This document shows positions 35,355 through 43,444 of a stretch of 64,000 nt of DNA, one piece after another. Source of the stretch: Oscillospiraceae bacterium. GTDB taxonomy: Bacteria > Bacillota > Clostridia > Oscillospirales > Acutalibacteraceae. Numbering within the stretch: the stretch's first letter is position 1; each line of letters begins with the position of its first letter. The notes beneath the pieces were generated by a model, which was not told the DNA's origin, searched no databases, and was given only the letters and a program-made list of their open reading frames with translations. Position numbers and translations under genes: made by a program. The DNA lies in the NCBI GenBank assembly GCA_029219165.1, contig JAQXSW010000012.1, forward strand, positions 1 through 64,000. Direction: 5' to 3'.

Positions 35355-35441
35355 TCAATAAGCAGCCAAAACTGAACAAGCCTTGCGATAATAAGCAAAG
35401 CTAAAGTAACGGTATTCAGCTGTGAAGATAGAATTACACAT
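35355..35441 (-). CDS. aromatic-rich leader peptide of the aro operon attenuator
   Basis: A 28-codon frame begins at ATG 35441 and ends at TGA 35355. Its sequence starts MCNSIFTAEYRYFSFAYYRK and ends in Tyr28: three Phe (6, 13, 15) and five Tyr (10, 12, 17, 18, 28), eight aromatic residues in 28. A GGGG ribosome site stands upstream, a good promoter lies about 30 bases before it, and a terminator lies between it and aroF. This is the layout of classical amino-acid attenuation (pheA, trp leaders). Stalling at Phe/Tyr codons when charged tRNA is scarce would favour readthrough. Too short for most gene finders. Confidence 0.85.
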   Translation of the reverse strand: MCNSIFTAEYRYFSFAYYRKACSVLAAY

Positions 35442-35455
35442 TTTTCGTGCCCCTT

Positions 35456-35504
35456 TTTTTGTTGAGAAGATACTACCACAATAAAAGTGGCATGTCAACA
35501 AAAA
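35456..35504 (-). promoter_or_regulatory. aro operon promoter with flanking inverted repeat
   Basis: On the minus strand TTGACA (35493-35498), 17 bases, TAGTAT (35470-35475). The promoter is bracketed by a perfect 10-base inverted repeat, TTTTTGTTGA (35456-35465 on the plus strand) and TCAACAAAAA (35495-35504), a possible operator for a DNA-binding repressor in addition to attenuation. Confidence 0.8.
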
Positions 35505-35557
35505 TTTTAGCGCTTTAAAGTGGTTGAAACGTCATGTAAATGCAAGCTAAATGCCAA

Positions 35558-36013
35558 TTATTTTTCGTCAAGAAGTCTTGTAACCTCTTCTACGAAAGTA
35601 GTAATATCTTTGAATTGTCTGTATACAGATGCAAAGCGAACGTATGCAACTTCATCAATGTTTTTAAGTTTCTCCATTGCAAGCTCACCGATTTTGTCTG
35701 ATGTAACTTCTCTGTCAAGAGAATTTTGAAGGGAGGCTTCAATTTCATCAACTGCATCGTCAATGGTTTGAATGGAAACCGGTCTCTTTTCACATGCACG
35801 GAGAAGGCCGCCAAAGAGTTTGTTTCTGTCAAATTGCTCACGAGACTTATCCTTCTTTACTACAACAAGAGGAACGCTCTCAATAATTTCATAAGTTGTG
35901 AATCTTTTTCCACATTTAATGCATTCACGACGACGACGAATTCTTTCACCTTCGTCTGTTGGTCTTGAGTCAATTACCTTGCTTTCTTCATATGAACAGA
36001 ACGGACATTTCAT
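35558..36013 (-). CDS. nrdR: transcriptional repressor NrdR
   Basis: 151 residues. The N-terminal zinc ribbon ([18 protein letters not shown]... CIKCGKRF, Cys3, Cys6, Cys31, Cys34) is followed by an ATP-cone domain ([17 protein letters not shown]). It represses ribonucleotide reductase genes in response to (d)ATP. No nrd gene is in this window; a matching box sits in its own promoter. Confidence 0.97.
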   Translation of the reverse strand: MKCPFCSYEESKVIDSRPTDEGERIRRRRECIKCGKRFTTYEIIESVPLVVVKKDKSREQFDRNKLFGGLLRACEKRPVSIQTIDDAVDEIEASLQNSLDREVTSDKIGELAMEKLKNIDEVAYVRFASVYRQFKDITTFVEEVTRLLDEK

Positions 36014-36069
36014 AGTGACACAACCAATCTTTTACAAAATTTAACACCTTTAGTGCTTTAACGACAATT

Positions 36070-36099
36070 ATTATACCATATATAGTATTATTAAAGCAA
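36070..36099 (-). promoter_or_regulatory. nrdR promoter with candidate NrdR box
   Basis: On the minus strand TTGCTT (36094-36099), 18 bases, TATAAT (36070-36075). The spacer and -10 are covered by the near-palindrome ATACTATATATGGTAT (36073-36088), which fits the NrdR-box pattern ACACWATATWTWGTGT at its central positions. Autoregulation is inferred; NrdR usually uses pairs of boxes and I see one. Confidence 0.55.
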
Positions 36100-36153
36100 C
36101 AAAATATTTGTATGAAATTTACAAAAAAATAATATGAATAAGTGAATATTTTG

Positions 36154-36182
36154 TTGTTTTAGTTTTTTATAGATGTTATAAT
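36154..36182 (+). promoter_or_regulatory. promoter of the lipase-like gene
   Basis: TTGTTT (36154-36159), 17 bases, TATAAT (36177-36182), 89 bases before the start codon. Confidence 0.6.
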
Positions 36183-36271
36183 TAGACCTATCATGTTGTG
36201 GACTTTACAGATCTAGCTTTGACTAACTGGGTTTGTATTAATTTTTGATAAATAAATTTAGGAGGAGTTAA

Positions 36272-37486
36272 ATGGAAAGTTTTAAAAACAATTATCCAAC
36301 CGTGTTTATTCATGGCTTTTTAGGTTGGGGAGAATTTGACGGGGTAAATAAGAAAGTACCATATTATGGTTTCTTTAGGGGAAATCTCATGGAAATCCTC
36401 AGAAGTGAAGGCTATGAGGTTTATGCACCATCACTTGGTCCAACACAGAGTGCATGGGATCGTTGCTGTGAACTTTATGCAGTTCTTTTCGGTGGAACTG
36501 TTGACTACGGAAAAGTTCACTCTCTCAAATATGGTCATAAGAGATATGGACGTACCTATGAAAAAGGTATTCTTTCTGATTTGGGACAAACAGAGGCCCA
36601 CAAGAAAATGAATATTGTTGGTCATTCTTTTGGCGGACCAACAGTAATGCTTTTTCAACATCTTATGGCAAATGGTTGTCAAGAAGAAGTTGAATGTACA
36701 CCGGCAAATGAACTTTCACCACTTTTTGTTGGAGGAAAAGGAAACCTTATTCATACCGTTACAACACTTTCAGGCGTTAACAACGGTACAACATTTGCTT
36801 CAGCTCTTAAGAATATTGGTGTTGTAATAATTGATGATTTAGTTCTTTGGGCATTTACCGCTTTAGGAAATAAAGATGGTGTAACTAATTTTATTGACTT
36901 CCATATGGATCAGTGGGGTGTTATGGATGACCCTCATTCAGGAAGAAAGAGTGAATTAAGAAGTCCGTTCGCAAAATTACCTGAAATAAGAAGATATAAT
37001 GGCAATCCTCTCCTTGATTCTATTGGCCATGAAATGCAGATAGAGGCAATGGCTGAAATGAATAAGTTTATTAAGGATTCACCAAATATTTACTATTTTG
37101 CAAGACGTGCAAATAGAGCTCATCCTGTTCCGGGAAAGAAAAGCTACAAAATGGATGCCGATACTACATTCGTTTCAAAAATTGCAGGCGCGGTTACATG
37201 CCGCTGGAAGAGTAAGGTGCTTGGAAATGTACCTGAATATCATTATGATGCCATGGAATGGCTTCCAAACGACGGTCTCGTTAACGTTCCTGGTCTTTCA
37301 GCTCCTTTCAACAAACCTTCAGAGGAGTGGACTGAGAACACTGTAATTCGTCCAGGCATTTGGTACAACATGCCAATAGAACATAAAGATCATATGTCTT
37401 GGCTGGGTGTTGGCGAAGATAAAGATACCTTTATAAAGTATAACAAAGATATGTTAGATTCCTTTAGGAAACTTGCAGACGGTTAA
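36272..37486 (+). CDS. lipase-like alpha/beta hydrolase (staphylococcal/Geobacillus lipase type)
   Basis: 404 residues. PTVFIHGFLGWGEFD at the N-terminus, the nucleophile elbow VGHSFGGPTVML (GHSFGG), TLSGVNNGT, DFHMDQWGV (the extra zinc-domain region of family I.5/I.6 lipases) and the late histidine in IEHKDHMSWLG match the large Gram-positive triacylglycerol lipases. No signal peptide is seen, so it is cytosolic or leaves by another route, unlike most of that family. GGAGGAG precedes the start; monocistronic. Confidence 0.85.
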   Translation: MESFKNNYPTVFIHGFLGWGEFDGVNKKVPYYGFFRGNLMEILRSEGYEVYAPSLGPTQSAWDRCCELYAVLFGGTVDYGKVHSLKYGHKRYGRTYEKGILSDLGQTEAHKKMNIVGHSFGGPTVMLFQHLMANGCQEEVECTPANELSPLFVGGKGNLIHTVTTLSGVNNGTTFASALKNIGVVIIDDLVLWAFTALGNKDGVTNFIDFHMDQWGVMDDPHSGRKSELRSPFAKLPEIRRYNGNPLLDSIGHEMQIEAMAEMNKFIKDSPNIYYFARRANRAHPVPGKKSYKMDADTTFVSKIAGAVTCRWKSKVLGNVPEYHYDAMEWLPNDGLVNVPGLSAPFNKPSEEWTENTVIRPGIWYNMPIEHKDHMSWLGVGEDKDTFIKYNKDMLDSFRKLADG

Positions 37487-37489
37487 TGT

Positions 37490-37528
37490 AATAAAAGCTC
37501 GAAATCCTATGGATTTTGAGCTTTTATT
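37490..37528 (+). terminator. terminator after the lipase-like gene
   Basis: AATAAAAGCTC-g-AAATCC pairs with GGATTT-t-GAGCTTTTATT around a three-base loop. Confidence 0.85.
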
Positions 37529-37560
37529 ATGCTATAGTGAATGTGTATGGGGGTGATCGT

Positions 37561-38391
37561 TTGTCATTAACAGATGAAATAATGGAAAAAAGACGTGCTC
37601 AAATGAGTACACTTTCAGAAATTGAAGACAAAGAAATTAACCGTCTTGTAAAGGAGGCGGAGGATCATAGACACAGACAAATACTGGAAACATCCAAAAG
37701 ACATAATACAGTAAATATCTTTGATTCAAGTTCAAAGTTTGCATTTGCACAAAACCTTGTAAAGGGCGCCAATACAGAGGTTATTCTTCAAAGCTCACAA
37801 CTTCTATTCTACAAAACAACATTCTCAGGAATTGTTGCCGCTTTGGAGGCAAGAGACGCATACACTTCTCATCATTCTGAGCGTGTAACAATAATGGCAG
37901 AACGTTTTTGTAAAATTATTGGCCTGCCACTCATGCACATGAACGTTGTTACAGTTACAGCTTCAGTTCATGATATTGGTAAGGTTGGTATTTCAGATGC
38001 AACATTAAAAAAACCAACCAGCCTTGATGACGACGAGTGGGATGAAATGAAAACGCATGCCTCGCTCGGCGCTGAAATAATGCAAAAAGCAGGTCCAAAC
38101 CTTGAATATATTGCTGCCGGCATACGTGCTCACCATGAAAGGTGGGACGGAACCGGATATCCGGATAACCTTAAAGGAGCTGACATACCTTATCCTGCAA
38201 GAATCATTTCAATTTGTGACTCAACAGATGCAATGCTAAGTTCTCGTGTGTACAGAAAACATCTTACAAAGGATATATGTAAAGAGGAACTTAGAAAGAA
38301 TAAGGGTATTATGTATCAGCCGGAACTTGTTGATATTTTCCTTGAGCACTGGGAAGAAATTATTGAAGATCTTTATGATGATATAGGTTAA
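37561..38391 (+). CDS. HD-GYP domain phosphodiesterase-like protein
   Basis: 276 residues from TTG 37561, which has GGGGG 7 bases upstream. The HD-GYP domain fills the C-terminal two thirds: HHSERVTIMAERF, SVHDIGKVGIS, KTHASLGAEIM, RAHHERWDGTGYPDNLKG, IPYPARIISICDSTDAM. The family degrades cyclic di-GMP or related dinucleotides. The first 80 residues are charged and helical without a recognised sensor. Monocistronic between two terminators. Confidence 0.92.
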   Translation: MSLTDEIMEKRRAQMSTLSEIEDKEINRLVKEAEDHRHRQILETSKRHNTVNIFDSSSKFAFAQNLVKGANTEVILQSSQLLFYKTTFSGIVAALEARDAYTSHHSERVTIMAERFCKIIGLPLMHMNVVTVTASVHDIGKVGISDATLKKPTSLDDDEWDEMKTHASLGAEIMQKAGPNLEYIAAGIRAHHERWDGTGYPDNLKGADIPYPARIISICDSTDAMLSSRVYRKHLTKDICKEELRKNKGIMYQPELVDIFLEHWEEIIEDLYDDIG

Positions 38392-38398
38392 AAAAGTT

Positions 38399-38437
38399 GC
38401 CACATTTGGGGGTCACTTCAAATGTGGCGTTTTTTTA
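38399..38437 (+). terminator. terminator after the HD-GYP gene
   Basis: GCCACATTTG and CAAATGTGGC form a perfect 10-base stem, followed by seven T. Confidence 0.93.
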
Positions 38438-38481
38438 TTTGACTTTTTTAATTATTTTTATTAAACTGTAATTCGTTATTT

Positions 38482-38574
38482 GGAGAGTTGTCCGAGCTGG
38501 CCGAAGGAGCACGATTGGAAATCGTGTAAACCGTCAAAGCGGTTTCGAGGGTTCGAATCCCTTGCTCTCCGCCA
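38482..38574 (+). tRNA. tRNA-Ser (anticodon GGA)
   Basis: A 93-base serine tRNA with 3' GCCA encoded. The acceptor GGAGAG pairs with CTCTCC, the anticodon arm CACGA-TTGGAAA-TCGTG carries GGA at 38517-38519, a long variable arm (CCGTCAAAGCGG) is typical of tRNA-Ser, and the T arm GAGGGTTCGAATCCCTT is complete. Its 3' end abuts a tyrosine-integrase remnant, so it is the likely attachment site of the element to its right. Confidence 0.97.
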
Positions 38575-38576
38575 AG

Positions 38577-38620
38577 AAAAAACCTAGACTTCCTATTGTT
38601 GTAGGAAATCTAGGTTTTTA
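38577..38620. terminator. hairpin after tRNA-Ser
   Basis: AAAAACCTAGAcTTCCTA pairs with TAGGAAaTCTAGGTTTTT around a short loop, a terminator in both directions. Confidence 0.9.
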
Positions 38621-38700
38621 TTATTATGAAAAGAAGTAACTACAAGGAAATGTTAAAATTTAAAAATATTAGAAAAAAACGATATTTTGCTAATAAAATG

Positions 38701-38844
38701 CTAACAATTTACAATGTCATCAAACATTTCTATTGCCTTTTTTTGAGTGTTAAAATCAGTATGAGTATAAATATCTAAAGTGGTACTAATTTTGCTATGA
38801 CCTATTTGTACTTGTTGCCATTCTTTTAATTTATCTAGTATACC
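38701..38844 (-). pseudogene. tyrosine recombinase (phage-type integrase), C-terminal remnant
   Basis: The minus strand encodes 47 residues that end a tyrosine integrase: GILDKLKEWQQVQIGHSKIS, TTLDIYTHTD, then a QKKAIEMFDDIVN tail. The GHS histidine motif and the IYTH catalytic tyrosine are in place, but a stop (TAA) precedes the fragment and the rest of the protein is missing. With the tRNA-Ser 127 bases away, it marks the end of a decayed integrated element. Confidence 0.8.
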
Positions 38845-38926
38845 TTTTTAAGGTAACTCTATGGATCCAGAATCGGAATCCTTCGGTTAAAGAATTTCAT
38901 ATCTGTTTCCTGATCGCTGGAAGGGT

Positions 38927-39739
38927 TTAAATGCTCCCTGGATGCTGGCGCTTCTTTCCAACAGCTTTGATCATGCTGACGCTGGGCCGGAGCTTGTTCA
39001 GCAGTTCGCTGTAGGAGCGGATGCCGATTTTATGGTAAATGCTGCTGAGATAATTCTTCAGGGTGTTTTCGGAAATGAACAACTGGCTGCTCAGCGCCCC
39101 ACGGTCTGTGCCGCGGCAGACCAGCTCCAGAATTTCCTGCTCCCGTGGAGTCAGCCCGTAAACGCTGGAAAAGTCGAACTCGAAATTCTGCAGTGGATTG
39201 TAGAAAATGCCATTGGGGTAAAGGCTGCCAAAACGGGCGCTGAGATGTCGGTTTATGATCTTCAGTAAAGCGACCTCGTCATCGCTGAACGGGGGAGCTT
39301 CTTTGGAGCGGTAAAATACAATGTTTCCATAGAGGTGATTGTCTGCCGCAATATTCACCATCATCGTGTAGTAAAGGCCCAGAGGCTGCATCCACTCTTT
39401 CATAAAAAGGGATTCCACCAGCGCCGCTTCAAGAATAATATCCCGGCTTCGGAACACGATCGGCTTTGGATTTGCACTGTACCACATCAGATAATCGTAA
39501 TGATAGTAACGGTTACAGTAGGATTCCACCGCGTCAGGTGGGAGATCGTCGCTGCAAAAATCGAAAAAGGACAGACCGCCGTCCGCATCGCTGCAAAGGC
39601 AGGTAAGTGATGAAGAGAAAGGGAACAGGGCCTTGACATCCTGCACGATTTTCGAAAGATCCGGATAGGGTTCCGTTTCATAAATATACGCAGTGATTTC
39701 GTCGATGACTTTCCATTTGTAGTGCGAAATATCCGGCAT
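38927..39739 (-). CDS. LuxR-family transcriptional regulator
   Basis: 270 residues from ATG 39739 (preceded by GCGGGG). The C-terminal LuxR/NarL helix-turn-helix is clear: LTPREQEILELVCRGTDRGA, then LFISENTLKNYLSSIYHKIG. The first about 190 residues, with FPFSSSLTCLCSDADGG and a YGNIVFYRSKEAPPFSDDEV stretch, look like a GAF-type sensor. Base composition is visibly richer in G+C than the neighbouring core genes, which suggests transfer. It is divergent from the carbamoyltransferase gene and is its likely regulator. Confidence 0.88.
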   Translation of the reverse strand: MPDISHYKWKVIDEITAYIYETEPYPDLSKIVQDVKALFPFSSSLTCLCSDADGGLSFFDFCSDDLPPDAVESYCNRYYHYDYLMWYSANPKPIVFRSRDIILEAALVESLFMKEWMQPLGLYYTMMVNIAADNHLYGNIVFYRSKEAPPFSDDEVALLKIINRHLSARFGSLYPNGIFYNPLQNFEFDFSSVYGLTPREQEILELVCRGTDRGALSSQLFISENTLKNYLSSIYHKIGIRSYSELLNKLRPSVSMIKAVGKKRQHPGSI

Positions 39740-39854
39740 AATGTATCCCCGCTTTTCCTGGCCTCTGTGCATATACAGAGGCAGTATTTTTTTACTGGTA
39801 CTATGTTATTTGCTATGATAAATATACTTGAAATTATATCATATAGTGGGAATA

Positions 39855-39884
39855 TTGCAAGTAATTCCAAGGAAAATGTATAAT
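39855..39884 (+). promoter_or_regulatory. promoter of the putrescine-carbamoyltransferase-like gene
   Basis: TTGCAA (39855-39860), 18 bases, TATAAT (39879-39884), in the 223-base divergent region shared with the LuxR gene. Confidence 0.65.
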
Positions 39885-39962
39885 CGCACCAGAAGAGGGG
39901 CGTACGAAGTGACGAAACACCTCACACATTTAAATCTTTTGACTGATCAGGAGGAATGATCC

Positions 39963-40991
39963 ATGAACAAAGAACTGAGGCACTTCATTGACACAAATGA
40001 CTTCACCAAGGAGGAACTGATGGAGATCATCCATCTCTCCATGAAAATCAAAGAGTGTATTAAGGCTGGATATTATCCCCCGCTGCTGAAAAATAAGAGT
40101 CTGGGCATGATTTTCCAGCAGGTCTCCACCCGCACCCGTGTTTCCTTTGAGACTGCTATGGAGCAGCTGGGCGGTCACGCCGAGTACTTTGGCCCCGGCA
40201 TGATGCAGCTGGGCGGTCATGAGACCATTGAAGACACCGCTCGGGTGCTCTCACAGCTGCTGGACATCGTCATGGCCCGCGTTATCAGCCACGATTCCAT
40301 CGTTGCCTTGGCCAAGTATTCCACCATCCCCGTTCTGAACGGCATGAGCGACTACAACCATCCCACTCAGGTCATTGCCGACGTCATTACCATTATGGAG
40401 AATCTGCCCCAGGGCAAAAAGCTGGAGGACTGCAAGGTGGTCTACTGCGGTGATGCGACCCAGACCGGCTTTTCCGTAGGCTCTATCTGCACGAAGCTGG
40501 GTATGGACTTCGCCTTCTTTGGCCCCAAGAGCCACCAGTATAACGAGCACCACATTTCCGTTCTCAATGCCAACGCCGCTGTTTCCGGCAGCAAGTGGAT
40601 TATGACTGAGGATCCGGATGAGGCAATGGCCGGCGCAGACTTTGTGTACGGTGATGTGTGGGTTGGCTTGTATGAAAATGAACTCCCCTATGAGGATCGT
40701 ATGGCCATCTTCCATCCGAAATACCAGATCAACAAAGAGCTGTTGGCCAAGGGCAATCTGGGTGTCAAGGTGCTGCATGCCTTGCCCGCAAACCGCGGTG
40801 AGGAGATCACTGATGAGGTGATTGACAGCAACCTGTCGATCTGCTGGCAGGAAGCCGGAAACCGACTGACCGCCATGCGGGGACTGCTGGTGTATTTCAC
40901 CCGCTATCGCAAAGAGCCCAGTGAGGCCAAAAAGGCTGCTGCCAGAGAGGAACTGGAAATCTTTATGCGGGAGCACGACCTGGTCGATTGA
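39963..40991 (+). CDS. putrescine carbamoyltransferase-like protein
   Basis: 342 residues of the aspartate/ornithine carbamoyltransferase family. [22 protein letters not shown] and GDATQTGFS are conserved. The ornithine loop SMG is replaced by VGLYENELP, and the [20 protein letters not shown] stretch closely follows putrescine carbamoyltransferase rather than ArgF. The HCLP motif is [10 protein letters not shown]: the conserved cysteine is alanine. It may act on putrescine/carbamoylputrescine or another amine, or be altered. Neither agmatine deiminase nor carbamate kinase is next to it. AGGAGG precedes the start. G+C-rich relative to the core genome. Confidence 0.85.
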   Translation: MNKELRHFIDTNDFTKEELMEIIHLSMKIKECIKAGYYPPLLKNKSLGMIFQQVSTRTRVSFETAMEQLGGHAEYFGPGMMQLGGHETIEDTARVLSQLLDIVMARVISHDSIVALAKYSTIPVLNGMSDYNHPTQVIADVITIMENLPQGKKLEDCKVVYCGDATQTGFSVGSICTKLGMDFAFFGPKSHQYNEHHISVLNANAAVSGSKWIMTEDPDEAMAGADFVYGDVWVGLYENELPYEDRMAIFHPKYQINKELLAKGNLGVKVLHALPANRGEEITDEVIDSNLSICWQEAGNRLTAMRGLLVYFTRYRKEPSEAKKAAAREELEIFMREHDLVD

Positions 40992-41382
40992 CCCGTATTG
41001 TCTCAGATTGATCGTCGGTAAGGTCTCACTTCTTTTCGGCAAGCTGTTTACAGGCCAGTCTGTACCGGACTTTAGTCAAAGCCAGTGCCTTTTCGTGTTG
41101 CCGTCTTATCGTGTTATCACCAAAAATTGTGACTCAATTTATCAAAGTTGTCTATGTCTATTGTGATTACACGATAGAAGTGGGATTCAATGTATCCTTT
41201 GACGAGTTCCAAACATTGGCGGCTGAAGCCAGAAGATTTGTCCATTTGCGCGAAAAAGACAGGCTTGCCAAAGCAAGTCTGTCTTTGGCAACATATGATA
41301 ATAATGATACGGTTTCATATGGTTTCAAAAGGTTTCACTCAAAAATGAAACCATAGCACGGAAATGAAACCATCAAAACAAC
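40992..41382. other. 391-base gap with dyad repeats, no supported gene
   Basis: No coding region is convincing. GACAGGCTTGC and GCAAGTCTGTC (41258-41283) form a hairpin. TTGCCAAAG (41265-41273) and CTTTGGCAA (41283-41291) form an alternative one. GGTTTCA occurs three times at a 10-base period (41311, 41321, 41331) and as its inverse TGAAACC at 41346 and 41365. These may be recombinase or regulator sites of the island. Confidence 0.6.
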
Positions 41383-41408
41383 AAAAAAGGCGGGGCTTAC
41401 TCAGCCCC
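41383..41408 (-). terminator. terminator overlapping the end of the recombinase fragment
   Basis: On the minus strand GGGGCT and AGCCCC flank the stop codon as a hairpin and a GCC then TTTTTT follows. Confidence 0.75.
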
Positions 41409-41930
41409 AACCTCGATGTCTGTTCCGTCCTTAAAGCGGAATGCGATTCTGTTGTCTGCGTGTACCGTTGCCGTTTCCAACAGCGTGAGCCATAGCCCTT
41501 CGTCCCAAGTCTCAAGGACGAGGGGCTGTTCTTTTATCGAACTGATGAAGATCCGAAGGTCACGGTCACGTTGCATCCGGCTTTCGCGTTCGGCGGTTAC
41601 CTTTTTCAGCCGATCCACCGCTTTCTCATACCGCTTAACCAGTCGGTTGTATTTTTTGGTGTATTCCTCCTGGGACTGCTGCGTGGTGGCATTCTCCTTG
41701 ATGCACTGGTTGACCAGTCCGGCAACAACTTGGATTTCTTCGTTCAGAGCATCGATCTCTGCTTCCAGTTTGGAGCAGTCGGAGGCAATCGACCGCATTT
41801 CCTCACAGGCTTGGATGACCTGCTCTCGGTCGCCCATCAGCTGATTGTATGCCTGGAGGAACATCTGCTGAATGCCCTCTGTGGTGAGGGTTGGTGTTCC
41901 ACACTTGGCTTCGCCGTTGAATTTGAAAAG
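41397..41930 (-). pseudogene. large serine recombinase, C-terminal fragment
   Basis: About 177 residues of the C-terminal part of a large serine integrase. It starts within the recombinase zinc-ribbon (KFNGEAKCGTPTLTTEGI), continues through a long coiled coil (MRSIASDCSKLEAEIDALNE ... SQEEYTKKYNRLVKRYEKA), and ends in the usual IEVGAE-type tail. The catalytic N-terminal domain is absent and a TGA precedes the fragment at 41934, where sequence turns AT-rich. So the element's integrase was cut. The coiled coil matches the 28-codon fragment at 2586-2669. Confidence 0.85.
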
Positions 41931-41994
41931 TATTCAAAATTTATTGCTTGGGTAGATGTTTGTAAGCCGAAGAACTCATAAAATTAAGCTTCTT

Positions 41995-42504
41995 TTATTT
42001 TTCAACTATTTCATAACCACCAAGGAAATAACTTTTGAATTCTTCAAAAGTTTGTGTTTTAAACATAAGTTCATCGTCAAAAAGATCGTCAGAAAAGATT
42101 ATGTCTTGTACACTCTTAAAGTCTAATTTTGAATAGTCAATGGTCATATCTACTTTTATTGTTTTGTAGTCATCTTCTGAGGAAACAGTCTTTTCAATTC
42201 CGTTTGCTTTTGAAATTGCTTTAGCATCATTTTCCTCATAAGTAAAGCTGTCATATTCTGAGTTTTCCTCTGGTTTAAATTCTTTGTGCATTATAACCTT
42301 TATGACATTACCGTTTTCTGTGTAAATGGTATAGGTGGTTGAATCTGTTTCGGATTTTAATGTTGCTTCATAAGTAATATTTGGTTTTTTTTCTGTTGTA
42401 ATTTCAGATGGATTTGTAGTATTAGAAGAATTTGTTTCAGGCAATTTGCTGCAACCTGAGAAGCACAGAATAATTATGGTAAGTGTAATAAGAATTTTTT
42501 TCAT
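41995..42504 (-). CDS. DUF1307-like lipoprotein
   Basis: 169 residues. The lipobox LCFSGC (cysteine at about 18) follows a short hydrophobic signal, so the mature protein is a membrane-anchored lipoprotein. The TTEKKPNITYEATLKSETDS region and YSKLDFKSVQDIIFSDD fit the DUF1307/YehR group. Function unknown. I place the start at ATG 42504, 8 bases after AAGG; GTG 42513 is possible. Confidence 0.8.
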   Translation of the reverse strand: MKKILITLTIIILCFSGCSKLPETNSSNTTNPSEITTEKKPNITYEATLKSETDSTTYTIYTENGNVIKVIMHKEFKPEENSEYDSFTYEENDAKAISKANGIEKTVSSEDDYKTIKVDMTIDYSKLDFKSVQDIIFSDDLFDDELMFKTQTFEEFKSYFLGGYEIVEK

Positions 42505-42593
42505 TTTTTTCACCTTGTTTTTTGTTTTCTACATTATAGTACATTTATAGACATTTTCAAACGTTAGTGTTAAACTTTTTTATGGTGAAAGAT

Positions 42594-43427
42594 ATGAGTT
42601 ACAAAGAAAGTGTGTATATAGATTGGAATCCTTGGCACGGATGTACCAAAATAAGTCCCGGCTGTAAGTACTGTTACGTATACAGACAGGACGAAATGTA
42701 CGGCGCCAACGAGGCTTCCAGCGTATGCAGGAAAACCGGAAATTTCAATTTGCCTTTGAAGAGAAAAAGGGATAAGTCCTTTAAAATTCCTTCCGGGCAA
42801 ATTGTATTTACATGTTTTACATCAGATTTTCTGCTGGCAGACGCGGATGAATGGCGCCCTGAGTGCTGGGAAATGATAAAGCAGAGAAGTGACTGCTGGT
42901 TTTACTTCTTTACAAAGAGAATAGACAGATTTATGGAGTGTATACCTGATGACTGGGGAGACGGTTATGAAAACGTAATAGTAGGATGTACTATTGAAAA
43001 TCAGGAAATGGCAGACTATAGACTTCCTATATTTTTAGAACTTCCAATTAAGCATAAATCTATTATGGTTGCCCCAATTATTGGACCGGTTGACTTATCC
43101 GATTACCTAAATGAAAGCATTGAGGAAGTAGCCGTAAGTGGGGAATCCGGTGTAGGTGTTCGTCCATGTAATTATGACTGGGTTTTAAAAATCAGGGAAC
43201 AGTGTGTAGAAAAAGATGTGGCCTTTCGTTTTCACCAAACCGGAGCCTATTTCATAAAAGACGGTAAAATGTACAGAATTCATAGAAGACATCAAATAAC
43301 ACAGGCTTTAAAGGCTGACATTGACTATAAAATAGGGGAGTATTTTATACCCACAGATTCACCGTTTTTTGAAAAGAAATTGAGCGATGAATGCAATGTA
43401 GAACAACTGAACTTGCAAAATTTCTAA
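42594..43427 (+). CDS. DUF5131 (phage Gp37/Gp68-like) protein
   Basis: 277 residues with the family motif WNPWHGCTKISPGCKYCYVY, a Cys-x7-Cys-x2-Cys cluster likely to bind an Fe-S cluster or zinc; the family is grouped with radical-SAM-like proteins. TCFTSDFLLADADEWRPECW, FFTKRIDRF and EVAVSGESGVGVRPC are also typical. No established biochemical role. The start is ATG 42594 with GGTGA upstream; an ATG at 42582 in the same frame overlaps that site. Confidence 0.85.
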   Translation: MSYKESVYIDWNPWHGCTKISPGCKYCYVYRQDEMYGANEASSVCRKTGNFNLPLKRKRDKSFKIPSGQIVFTCFTSDFLLADADEWRPECWEMIKQRSDCWFYFFTKRIDRFMECIPDDWGDGYENVIVGCTIENQEMADYRLPIFLELPIKHKSIMVAPIIGPVDLSDYLNESIEEVAVSGESGVGVRPCNYDWVLKIREQCVEKDVAFRFHQTGAYFIKDGKMYRIHRRHQITQALKADIDYKIGEYFIPTDSPFFEKKLSDECNVEQLNLQNF

Positions 43428-43444
43428 TTTTTTCAAAAAATGTG

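Noticed and set aside
35280-35460. T-box leader for the aro operon
   Set aside because: There is no T-box consensus (AGGGTGGNACCGCG) and a leader peptide with terminator explains the region.
40251-41042. Minus-strand frame of 263 codons opposite the carbamoyltransferase
   Set aside because: The plus-strand gene has all family motifs; the long opposite frame follows from its GC-rich third codon positions.
41111-41356. 81-codon plus-strand frame
   Set aside because: No ribosome site, no known motif, and it spans hairpins and repeats; treated as noncoding island sequence.
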